NCBI RefSeq assembly: GCF_949628265.1
Contig: NC_088789.1
Location: 25,289,883 to 25,353,882, forward strand
Length of the DNA stretch: 64,000 nucleotides
Origin: Cloeon dipterum
Lineage: Eukaryota; Arthropoda; Insecta; Ephemeroptera; Baetidae
Direction: 5' to 3'
Shown: positions 12,301 through 21,446 of the stretch, one piece after another
How the letters are laid out: each line of letters starts with the position of its first letter
Numbering within the stretch: the stretch's first letter is position 1
Position numbers and translations under genes: made by a program
The notes under the pieces: model-generated
The model's database searches: none
Seen by the model: the letters and a program-made list of their open reading frames with translations, nothing else
What the model was told of the DNA's origin: nothing

Positions 12301-15098
12301 ATTACTCTATAAGTCATGATCGGAGGCTGGGACCCAGCCCCTGCCCACGGGGCGGTATTTCTCAGTGTTATGGGGGGTCATTTTGTGTTTTTCCGCCACG
12401 AGAAACTCAATTATGGAATTCATTTCTTCGTATCAACATCTTTTGGCCGTAATAACAACAATTGTGTAAACCTTTTTTTAAGTCAACCTCCGATATAAAA
12501 TAAAAATCTCTTTTACTAGAGCGTGGCATTGAATTAAATAAATAAAAATAAAAAGCGACAAAGAACGGTTGAGGTATCTTAGAATTTTTGTTGTTTTCGC
12601 GCTTGATTATGCCAAACACCACAAACTGGACGGTTTTAAACAATTTAACCGGCAAATTAGAAGGATTTAACGTCCTTATCACCTGAGTCCAAATATGAAA
12701 GAGAATGATAATTTCTATTGTTTTTCATGATAGAACCTGATATTTTCTTTAAATCGAACACAGACAAAATTTCCCAAGTTTCCCAATGTATATATAACTG
12801 ACAATCCAATCCAAACCAAAACGAAACTGTCTAACTAAAACTACAAATTGTAATCAAAAATAATAAAAAACCCTCTCTGTCTTCCGAGTGTGAGCCAATC
12901 TCTGTAGCGTCTTCTCTGAAAATTCTCTCTTTCTCTCTATCTCTATATCTCTCTCTCACGACTTTGGCGTGCGCTCACCTCTGCAGTGTGCTGTAGCTAG
13001 AACGCATTTCCTTAGTCAGCAGTGGTCATTTCCACAGACAGTTCGGGAAGCGAGCCGTACTGGAAAGGAGGCGCCGGCGCAGCCGCCACGACTGACCAGG
13101 CTTTCCAACTCGTTGAGCAGCGGGAACGTGCGCACCTCCTCGACACTCGCCGTCGCCGGCTCTCAGAGCAGCTCGAGCTGGCTCAGGCAAGGAGTGACGC
13201 CATCATCACAGCAGCAACCGCCAGGGGCGACTGGCAGAGACGCAGGTACGCCTAGCTCTCCTGTCGCTCGCTCGCCGCAAATTCGCTCCTCTTTGATGTT
13301 TGTGTTTCTTGTACCGTGCGCGCTAAACATGTGACACGCGCGTGTTCCGGGTAGGCTTTCTGCTCGGCATCAAAGGCCGGCCGGTTGCATAATTCATCCA
13401 TCATCGCTCCATCGCCATCATTTTGCAGTAGTGTTGCGTAGTTTCAGTCTGCAAATCGAGTTTTGCCAGAGCCTGTTTTTTGTTTAGACATTTATTTTTA
13501 ACGTGCAGTCGTTCTTTATTTTTTTTATTTAAATGACGATGGTTTTTTAGGGTTTTTATTGTAAATTTACAGCCTTGTCCCCAAAAATTTGATTAATTCT
13601 GGGCAGTGTAAAGCGATTTCCCATTTTTTCTGATCTTCCAGTGCTACTTTAACTGGTGGAAATTTCCTACTTGCTTGTATTGTCAGAAAATAAAAAAATA
13701 TGTACAAAATTTGACCCACTGGAACCACATTTTTTGTATATACTAATCGATTCCTGAGGGTCGAAATAGGTTTAATGATTATTCTTTCCTTCAAAATATG
13801 TTTTGTGACGTGCGAATAGAGGCGCAAAGCAAAACGCACGTTGCTTTGGCGCACCCAACGCATACATCTTTCAGTCGCTACTGCGCAAGCGTCACCCCTC
13901 TGACGTCACTGCCATGCTTTGTGCATGGGCAAATGAGAGAGCTGTGACATCAGAGGGGTGGCGCTTGCGCAGTAGCGACCAAAAGGTTCATGCGTTGCGC
14001 GCGCCAAAGCAACGTGCGTTTTGCTTTGCGCCTCTGCTCGCACGTCACAAAATATTTTTGATCGGAAAATTAATTACCCACCTATATTAACCCTCAGGAA
14101 ATTAAAAAAATGGTTTCAGTGGGTCTGTAAAGCATGAAACTAAATTGCGTGATTTGGGGATGAAAATCAAATGAGAAGCACGGAAAGAATCAGTATTTTT
14201 ATAATTAATTAAAAAATTAATCAGATCAAAATCAAGCAATTTGGCTTTTTTTAATTCTAGCAGTGGCCTCCTTTTTAATTTTCATACTTAAAGAAGCAGC
14301 TAATAAATTTCCTGTTTTGTGTTCTCAGGTGTCTCAGTTTTGACAACTCAAGCGACAGCGGCGGCCAACAGCATCATCAACAACAACAACAACAATCACA
14401 GCAGTTCGGTGGGCAGTATGTCGGGGGGTCCGGGGGCGGTCACTTTGCCGCGGAGAGGCATCAGCAGCAATCCGACCGTGGCAGCGCTGCGCTCGGAGGC
14501 GGCGGCGGCGGGCGGGCTTTCGTCCCGGGGGGCGCCATCGTCGGCTCCGCCGCTGCCGCCGCCGCAGCGGCACCATCAGCAGCAGGATTACCAGTCGTCG
14601 GCGGGGGCGGCGCCGCCGGCGCTGCCACCGCGTTCCAACCCTGGCAGCAGGCCGTCCATAATCGGCCATCCGTCGATCATCGGCCACCCGTCGATAATTC
14701 GGCCCTCGATTATCGGTCATCCGCAGTCAATCCATCACAACAACAACAACAACAACAACAACAACGGCGGCAGCTACCAGACCCTGCGCTTGCAAGAAAG
14801 TCAGCAGGCCATCTCGCCGGCCGAGTCCCTTGAGTCGTCGACCAGCTCGAGTCCGGCCGCCGACAAGGTGGCGTCGATCGCCACCAACGACGGCAGCGGC
14901 GCCGACGACTCGTCCGAGGCCGAGACGGTCAGCTCGAGCGGCTCGCAGCGCCGGCCGCAGAGCCAGTCGTCGATCCGGGCCTCGGCGGCCGCCGCCGGCC
15001 GCCACAGGCCGCAGGACGGCGAGCAGGGTGACGACGGCGACGTCGAGGAGAGCGAGGACGGCTCCGAGAAGGGCACCACCCGCCTCAGTCTCAAGTAG
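368..15098 (+). CDS. syd-1: Syd-1 / RhoGAP100F-type Rho GTPase-activating protein (5'-partial, 9 exons)
   Basis: Exons by splice phase: 368-598, 2433-2840, 4895-5254, 6824-7269, 8239-8861, 10343-10503, 10626-10827, 13042-13245, 14329-15098 (stop TAG). They join in frame to 1134 residues. In order: a Gln/Pro-rich segment; long Ser/Arg-rich disordered regions; a C2 domain from exon 4 into exon 5 (starting near GLLWVHLLAGRGL); a RhoGAP domain over exons 5-7 (GLDIIGLYRLCGS, KDYLRELPEPL, NLAVCFGPVL); and a Pro/Asn/Ser-rich tail ending in an acidic stretch and TTRLSLK. The arginine of GLYRLCG sits where RhoGAPs carry the arginine finger, so GAP activity is plausible. The C2-RhoGAP order matches the Syd-1/SYDE family of presynaptic active-zone assembly proteins. 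The expected PDZ domain would lie left of the window. Exon GC, especially third-position GC, is far above the surrounding introns. Exon 2 might instead begin at 2406, which would add nine in-frame codons. The start of exon 8 was chosen by phase. Confidence 0.9.
599..2432 (+). other. syd-1 intron 1 (visible)
   Basis: This is an AT-rich intron between exons at 368-598 and 2433-2840. It has GT at 599 and AG at 2431-2432. No coding exon was recognised. It holds one unusually GC-rich hairpin, listed separately. An in-frame extension of the next exon back to 2406 is open but has a poor polypyrimidine tract. Confidence 0.6.
1924..1956. repeat. GC-rich perfect 12-bp inverted repeat (hairpin)
   Basis: The arms GCGAGTCGGGCG (1924-1935) and CGCCCGACTCGC (1945-1956) are exact reverse complements around a 9-nt loop. 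The hairpin stands out in an AT-rich intron of syd-1. Its function is unknown. It could be the core of a small decayed foldback element or an RNA structure in the pre-mRNA. Confidence 0.75.
2841..4894 (+). other. syd-1 intron 2 (visible)
   Basis: This is a 2.05-kb AT-rich intron with GT at 2841 and AG at 4893-4894. It contains only short, low-quality open frames, and I see no repeat or RNA gene in it. A 'gggttcgaattgacc' segment near 2967 resembles a tRNA B box but has no matching cloverleaf. Confidence 0.6.
5275..5690. mobile_element. Foldback MITE, family A copy 1 (in syd-1 intron 3)
   Basis: Two inverted arms meet near 5465. The left arm runs from the 'cagatggcgcca' region near 5291. The right arm ends with 'tgttggcggcttcgaacac' and 'aactggtcaattt' at about 5640-5685. 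The inner arms share 'gctgaaaaccaaaatcggtt' and its complement. The same sequence recurs at 33890-34330, showing a dispersed family of about 430 bp without coding capacity. The left tip of this copy is eroded and lies about 20 bp from the splice donor of the preceding exon. Confidence 0.85.
7270..8238 (+). other. syd-1 intron 4 (visible), inside the C2 domain
   Basis: This AT-rich intron separates the first C2-domain strand (exon ending GAR) from the rest of the domain. It has GT at 7270 and AG at 8237-8238. I see no other feature in it. Confidence 0.6.
9000..10210. repeat. Degenerate minisatellite in syd-1 intron 5
   Basis: About 1.2 kb is built from many imperfect copies of a motif close to 'attcctagcttcgaaattgg'. 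Copies appear every 20-35 nt with variants such as 'tagcctcaaaatt' and 'tttctagcttc'. No unit is perfectly conserved, so the array is old. It lies in the intron between the exons at 8239-8861 and 10343-10503, and interrupts nothing coding. Confidence 0.75.
10828..13041 (+). other. syd-1 intron 7 (visible), with possible short-isoform end
   Basis: This is a 2.2-kb AT-rich intron. If the donor at 10828 is not used, the frame reads five more residues (NVAP ending) to a stop at 10842-10844, and an AATAAA-containing run follows within 50 nt. A truncated isoform ending after the RhoGAP domain is therefore conceivable. The segment near 11565-11635 resembles, in opposite orientation, one at 41755-41835. 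Confidence 0.5.
13713..14125. mobile_element. Foldback MITE-like element, family B (in last syd-1 intron)
   Basis: A long imperfect inverted repeat starts at 'gacccactgg' (13713) and ends with 'cagtgggtc' (to 14125). The inner arms are strongly paired: 'tttgtgacgtgcga' against 'tcgcacgtcacaaa', and 'cagtcgctactgcgcaagcg' against 'cgcttgcgcagtagcg'. The short spacer is near 13917-13945. It has no coding capacity and is unrelated in sequence to the family A elements. It sits between the last two syd-1 exons. Confidence 0.85.
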
Positions 15099-15123
15099 AC
15101 GAGCAGCAGCAGTGTATACGCGC

Positions 15124-15129
15124 AATAAA
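15124..15129 (+). terminator. Candidate syd-1 polyadenylation signal AATAAA
   Basis: A canonical AATAAA lies 25 nt after the syd-1 stop codon. It would give a very short 3' UTR. Further AATAAA motifs follow (for example near 15212 and 17694), so longer 3' UTRs are equally possible for this gene. Confidence 0.4.
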
Positions 15130-15286
15130 AATCGACGATGAAAGTTGCACTCGAGGTCCGATGAGAGAAATATGTGCCTTTTCGTAAACATATGCACTCT
15201 CATAGCGCGGCAATAAACCTTCAACGCGAGCACTCTTAAACGTCCTTGCTGGGAAAACGCAATAAAAATTATTCCCGAGCTTCGAA

Positions 15287-15480
15287 ATCGCAACTAGAGA
15301 AATAATATTTAAAAAAAAAATGGCGTTTGCCCCGAAAGTTAACAATGGAAAATTGCCATCCAGCAAGAAATTTGATATTCTCGATGTCCAACGAAACAAT
15401 GGAAATCCTTGAAGATCCTCAGAATAAAATCTTTTGCATGGCACAGTGACGTAAGTTTCAGATTTATATCACCTTTTCTA
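15287..15480 (+). repeat. Diverged direct repeat, copy 1
   Basis: This shares several blocks in the same order with 16455-16755, including 'atggcgtttg', 'tgtccaacgaaacaatgg' and 'aagtttcaga'. Copy 2 has an insertion relative to copy 1. It is probably a dispersed element or an old segmental duplication in the syd-1 3' flank. Confidence 0.7.
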
Positions 15481-16454
15481 ATTCTGGTCCAAAGACTGAA
15501 GTTTCCAGCATTCTCGGGAATTTTTTTGCAAACAAATATTTCATATGGGGCCTCGGTTGTTTTCAAATTCCAATGATTAAAAATTTTGAACTCTCTGTTA
15601 AACAGTTCAGACCAAAACAAACACAAAAAATCAGTCTAAAAAGGCAGAGTAGCAGCGAAAAGTCGACAACCACCAACTATCTATTAAGAAAGTCACATTA
15701 TCTCGTCGGGACGAAGACGAATGATCAATTAATTAATTATCTCGTGGTGCCGCAGCACGGATTGTTTAAGAGTGAACCGCGACAAACTGACATTTGCGAA
15801 GAAGCGAATACGAATCCTATTGTAAGACGAGGACTTGGAGCAATAAGAAGACAGGTGGAGACGGATGCAAACATCACTGCCAGATTTTGATTTCGGTTCC
15901 TGAATGGCCAATTCTCTCTCTTCTCATATACACGTACGAGTATGTGTACATAAACACTAACTTCTATGTTGAAACATTGAGAAATCTTGTAATTTGGAAA
16001 CAAATCATGTCCAATTAATGTGGTTTCTTGAGTGATATAAGTTCATTAAAACGTTTCAAATTACAGGGTACATACACGCTTGGATTGATTTTAATTGAGA
16101 TTCGATGAGTTTTCTTTTTCTATATATAGTTGGACATTGTTTTTCCAAAGTAAAAGGTGGCTCAAAAGTGAATAAAATACTCGTTCGCCACATCTTTCTT
16201 GTGCTACAAACATGATGATATAATTACGAAAAACGGTGCTAGATGTGCGACCACGAAACCAAATCGTTGATTAACCGCGAGTGAACGATGTATAAAATTC
16301 TATATTCAAGGAAACGCGCGCGCGATTGATTGTTTCCTCAGCAATTAATTACTGTTAGCGAGCAGCAGCCGTGAATGCTTCCAAATAAAATTTCCTCTCA
16401 TTGATCAGCAGCAGAGTCAATTTGCCCCCGCCGAAGCGCAGAGGGCCTCGTTTT

Positions 16455-16755
16455 CTGTGTAGAGACATAATTAAAAAATAACAATGGCGTTTGTCCCAAA
16501 AGCAACAATGGAAAAGAGCTAAAATTCCACCCAGCAGGAAATTGGATATGCTCGGATGTTCTCAGATATCTTCGCAGTGTCCAACGAAACAATGGAAAAA
16601 GGGATATCTGAGGAAATCTACAAGATATCTTTGGATACCTTCCGGATAAATCCTTGATTTTGAATGAAACAGTTGAAAGAGATTTTGATATCCTGTTTCT
16701 TGTTGGGCGCGGCGACGTATGAATTAAGATAATAAGTTTCAGATATTTATATCGC
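16455..16755 (+). repeat. Diverged direct repeat, copy 2
   Basis: This is the second copy of the 15287-15480 segment, about 1.15 kb downstream in the same orientation. It shares 'atggcgtttgtccc' (copy 1 has c for t), 'tgtccaacgaaacaatgg' and 'taagtttcagat'. A short inverted match ('ttttgggacaaacacg') occurs near 16940, suggesting a further fragment. Confidence 0.7.
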
Positions 16756-18626
16756 CGCTCTCGTTTCGAATTTGCTGTAGAGAGAGAGAGAGAAAGAGAA
16801 CACTCGAAAACTCTCGACGTGCGCAAGAGGACCACGTTGATTGCGATTCTCCTCCCCCGCGTATGCATATATATATTGTTGTATTTTTCTTCTCAGGGAC
16901 CATTTCGGTAGGCCTAACGGTGCATGAAAAAAAATCTCCATTTTTTGGGACAAACACGACACGATCGAGATTCTCAGCCATCGCATTTCTTGTTTCCTGG
17001 AGCTGCCTGAGTCCACGAAATCTATATATCATCACACATACCATTGATATCAGCCGGTCGAGGCACAAACTAATTGTAAAATAACGATTACTAACCGCGG
17101 ATTTTCCCTCTATTTGAAAAAGCAGGTGACTAAATCAAAAGCAGCGTTTTTTGGACTTGTGCGCGGCAATTTGAAATTTGTAAAACGTGTGTGTAACAGT
17201 AAAAAACAGTAAATCTGGCGAAACGTACATGAATTTGTGTGCACATATCATAATAATTTGGGGGTATTTGTCTGCTGTGTGTGTACTGTCCGCGCGCAGA
17301 GACACGCGACGGATTAATTGATTTCTGCTATGTAGAAGATGTGAATGCGTTTCAGTTGGTCGCGAGAGAGAGAGAGATAATTAATATAAAATTGAAGAAT
17401 AAAAAAAAGAGAAAGCTGAGAGGTTGACTGCGTGTGTTGACTGGGGTAAATTAGCACAGACACAAAAAATATTGTGTAAAATTTTTTCCAAAAAGCGGTG
17501 AGACGACGAGGAGACGAACCATCATACGCAATTACCATAACACATAATTGATGTACAAAAAACTGAGACACGACACGAGAGCAACACACTAAACTGGGAC
17601 GAGAATATATATAACTCAAAGTGTTATAATTTGAGCTCAAACTTTGATTTAATTTTTTATTGCATTTCTACTTTCTTAAATGTAAAACAATCCAATAAAA
17701 ACTACGAAAAACATGTAACGCGCGCAATGATACAACATTAATTAATTAATAAATGAAAAGTGTCCTGAGATAATTGTTTCGATTACGCAGTTATTATCTT
17801 ATCATTGTTGTATAGTTATTATCATTATTGAATTGATATCTAAAAGATTATAAATCGATAGTTATTCCTGTAAATATTATTAAAATAACTATGGTGGCGA
17901 TGAATTGTAGAATATGTTACAATAAAAGAATTATATATCAAGGGCTGTTCATGAGTATATCAAAAAGGGGCTCCACCCTTGTTTCATTCATTCAACGCAA
18001 CAACAATAACCTTTTGTTCAAAAATAACTACAATGAGGATAATATTAGAGCTTTTGTTCGCTTGTCAAATTTTCAGAAATCAGACTATTTAAAGGCAAAA
18101 CTTTCTGATTTTTGCCTTTTACTTAATTAATTTTCTTTGTTAAATATTTTTGGCTAATTTCTTTTGACTTCAATAGGCACGACAGTAAGAAAATTTCAGT
18201 TGTACTTTTACTGAATTTTAAGGGATGAAAATTAAGTTAATATTTCCCTTTACACAACATAAATTTTGGTGCATATTATCTAGGCTTTTTAATTATAGTT
18301 GCTATCAGAGAGGTGTTTTTTCTGTTCATAAAAAGTGTTTGCCAGCCATATTAATATTGTCAATTTTCCTTAAGAATCCTAAAAACATTTCATAAAGGTT
18401 GAAATCCCGCTGGAATTATTTTCCTCGAAGCAAACAAACGTCTTCCAATCCTACATTAATGTTAATTTCACTAATATTAAACTTGTTTAAACAAAGTCAT
18501 TCAAATTCAAAAAGCTTCATTTTCAGTAAAATCGATCTAAAGAGTGTTTACGAGCCTGTGAAAATATTCATCAATTCAAATAATTAACCCTAATTAACAT
18601 TCTGACGAGACGGATTGAAGGAAAAA

Positions 18627-18779
18627 ATCGTCCTGGTCCCGGAAAAATTGCGCAACGTTTAACAAACATTCAAATTTTCCAAATTTTCATTGTCGAATTG
18701 ATTGTTGACCTTTTCTTGCAACAAGGAAATTCGCGTTTGGTTGTTGAAAGTTGCGCAATTCGCCGGAACCAGGACGAAA
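18627..18779. mobile_element. Small foldback element, about 155 bp
   Basis: The left arm near 18627-18667 ('tcgtcctggtcccgg', 'attgcgcaac') pairs with the right arm near 18739-18779 ('gttgcgcaatt', 'ccggaaccaggacga'). The arms are about 40 bp with few mismatches around a 70-bp AT-rich spacer. There is no coding capacity, so it is probably a short non-autonomous element. Confidence 0.75.
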
Positions 18780-19502
18780 TCCAAAATGAAATTAATTTGA
18801 TATTGTTGTACTCACCAGAGAACGTTGCACTTCTAAACTTTCAGCACGAGACATCGGATGAAACGAAAAATCGGAAAAACTCCCTAAGAAGTCAGAATAA
18901 TGAAAAATAGACACAAGAGGTTAAAAAGAAGTCGAGATATGAAACAATTGAAAATAATGTGAATCACTTTTAAATCCCGGACACTCAAAAAATCAAAACG
19001 CAGCTGATCACATGTAAGAATCCGAGTTCGTTTTAATAAGGTTATTTCAATGAAATCTCGTTTTCAATCTTGACAGTGCTAACAATGCTATTGTTTGTTA
19101 GCATTTTTTCTTCCCCCTCCTTTTCCCGCTTAACAAGCAGAGAATATTCGTGATGCGCAGAAAAGAGCGCGCGCACATCTGTTTTTGTTTTGAGCTTGTT
19201 TGCTCTCACTCAGCTGGAGCGGAGAAGACAAAAAAACACCGCTCAATTTGCATTTGCATTTCCCTAGATTTGAACCAGTTATCAACTGAAGTTACACTCT
19301 CACGGAGTGAAATCAAAATCGCTGACCCTCCACAAGGTCACTTTCACAGGTATATTAATAATTACACTGGCTTGCTGATTGAGAATTTCTCCATGAAAAT
19401 TTATTTGAACACCCGCTGCACTGTAGAATTTTGAGCTGTTTGCCAAACTGAGCTCGATTTTTTTTTTAATTTATGCTTGGATTGACATTCCAGGAGACTA
19501 AA

Positions 19503-20916
19503 ATGGAAACTCAAGCAGAAAATCAAACAGAGGAAACGGTGAACAACAAGTCAAGTAAGTCTTCTGGATTTTAAATTTTAATTTCAACCTTATTTTCTAC
19601 CCTTCTCAATTCCAGACGTAAATCAAGACGAGTTGATCATCCAGCAGCAAAGACAAATCGAAAAAGAGGTGGTGACTTCTTGATTGAATCATTGGGGGCG
19701 TCATCTTAAATTTCTATTTTGTTCAGATCTCTGAATCGACACCATGCGTGGGCTCAAAAGAGGACCTGTCTGCCTTGGAGAGTGAATACGCAGAGGACCA
19801 AATTTACTTGGCGAAAGCTGCAGACTTAAAGAAAAAATACAAGTCAGTTCGGAGAACAAGACCCGACGGCAACTGCTTTTTTAGGGCCTTCAGCTACGCT
19901 TACATGGAACAGCTGCTCGACGACCCGACCGAATTCAAAAGGTTCCATGAAATAGCTGCTAAGAGTAAAGATGATCTGGTGGATCTCGGATTCCCTAAGT
20001 TTACCGTGGAGGATTTTCACGAGACTGTAGGTTTTTCTGAAAAAAAGAAAACAAAACACTGGAAATACAAAATTATCCTTCCTCCAGTTCATGGACGTTT
20101 TAAAGAGTGCTGGTCCGTCTGAGGAAGAGTTAAAGATGGAGGACCGCATCTCAAAACTGCACGGGATTTTCAACGAACAGGGATACTCTGACTACGTGGT
20201 AGTTTATCTGAGACTCATAACCTCCGGGCAGCTTCAGAAGGAAGCCGAATTTTACCAGAACTTCATTGAAGGAGACCGCGGCGTCAAGGATTTCTGCCAT
20301 CACGTAAGGAATTTTTGTTTAAAATTAAATTAGCCCATGCGCAGAATTATAAAAATGGCTACCAATCAGAAGGAATTGAAAATCTGGAAATTGTTAATGC
20401 GATGCTAAAAAGTCTGAATATTAGTGGAAAATTGTATTGCATCCTCTTCTCTTATATCTTTTGCATCCTGAACAGGGGGATGCCGTCACAAAACTGACGC
20501 TCTCTTTGTCCAGCGCTTGAGGGCCAACGCGAGGACCAATTCCTAAAATTCTCAACAGCACTTATTACAATTAGATATATCCAGATTTTCAGATTTGTTC
20601 TCGATGCTCATGTCCTTTAAATCCGATAGAATTGATTTTAAATCAGAAAATTTCCTGTCCAGTCCAAACAATGAAAAAAATATTGATTTTTAAACCGTGA
20701 TTTTTTTTGTTTTTATAGGAAGTGGAGCCGATGTATAAAGAGAGCGACCACATCCACATTATCGCCCTCTCCTCAGCACTGGGCGTTGGCGTCCGCGTTG
20801 TGTACATGGACAGGGGAGTGGAGTCAGAGGTGATTGCCCACGACTTCCCAGACGGCTGCCAGCCCAGAGTAAATCTGCTCTACCGTCCTGGCCACTACGA
20901 CATCCTCTATCCGTGA
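19503..20916 (+). CDS. OTUB1: Otubain-family ubiquitin thioesterase (OTUB1-like)
   Basis: Exons: 19503-19554, 19616-19668, 19727-20026, 20088-20303, 20719-20916; 272 residues, against 271 for human OTUB1. The catalytic Asp and Cys are in the motif RPDGNCFFRAF (about D82 and C85), and the catalytic His is in RPGHYDILYP (about H266). The regions AKSKDDLVDLGF, YLRLITSGQLQ and ESDHIHIIALS follow OTUB1 closely. OTUB1 enzymes remove Lys48-linked ubiquitin and also inhibit some E2 enzymes without catalysis. The first two small exons encode the poorly conserved N-terminal arm that contacts ubiquitin and E2 in the family. The ATG was chosen because it is the first in frame and lies just after an acceptor-like site, so a 5' untranslated exon is likely. 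The second donor (gag/gtggtg) is a weak consensus. Confidence 0.93.
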
Positions 20917-21001
20917 CACTAGTCCCCTTGTCCCTCCTTACATCTGCCTTTTTAAATCATAATTTTTGTAAGCCACTCCTGTTTATAATAATATGTGGGT
21001 A

Positions 21002-21007
21002 AATAAA
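21002..21007 (+). terminator. Otubain polyadenylation signal AATAAA
   Basis: A canonical AATAAA is found 86 nt after the otubain stop. A second one lies near 21276. The Spartan gene ends on the other strand about 420 bp further on. Confidence 0.55.
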
Positions 21008-21418
21008 TTTGCTAAATATTCAAAGCATTGCCCTGAAATGTTAATTTGTTTTGAACTAAAATATGCATTTTTGCAACGTTGTATTTTTTTGGTAATTTAC
21101 AGAAATTGTGAGTTTCTTGAGCCCTTCAATAGACAAAAATTAAATGGTTCATCTAACACGCATTGGTTTTCTATTCCAAAATAATCGGTTTAAATACATT
21201 TAAAGATGGCATTTGAAATATTTTCACTAATCGCAAATTTTCTATAGCTAACAATGTTTTATATTCAAGAGGAAAATAAAGATGAAATGACTGAACAAGA
21301 GTTAGACTTTATCTCTTACAGTAAATTTGGGATTTCCTTTTGAAAATTATGGATATGTTAAATAAAAGAGACCAGATTTTGCTTGTAGTTTTCATCAGAA
21401 GGTAAAAAATATCAACGT

Positions 21419-21424
21419 TTTATT
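21419..21424 (-). terminator. Spartan polyadenylation signal AATAAA (minus strand)
   Basis: TTTATT on the plus strand reads AATAAA on the minus strand, 23 nt past the Spartan stop codon. The spacer to otubain (20917-21446) shows nothing else. Confidence 0.6.
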
Positions 21425-21446
21425 ATAGAAACAAAGACAGAACACC

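Larger units (their letters stand above)
15099..19502. other. Spacer between syd-1 and otubain; probable syd-1 3' UTR plus otubain 5' region
   Basis: No convincing coding frame is present. The left half carries GA-rich microsatellites (near 16779-16801 and 17361) and several AATAAA motifs, compatible with a long neuronal-type 3' UTR. A direct repeat (15287/16455) and a foldback element (18627-18779) are listed separately. At the right end, 'gacattccag' at 19484-19493 just before the otubain ATG looks like an acceptor for an upstream untranslated exon. Confidence 0.5.

Noticed and set aside
14727-15293. 188-codon minus-strand frame opposite the last syd-1 exon
   Set aside because: It is a shadow of the GC-rich sense exon: poly-Val opposite the Asn repeat and Arg/Ala/Gly-rich translation.
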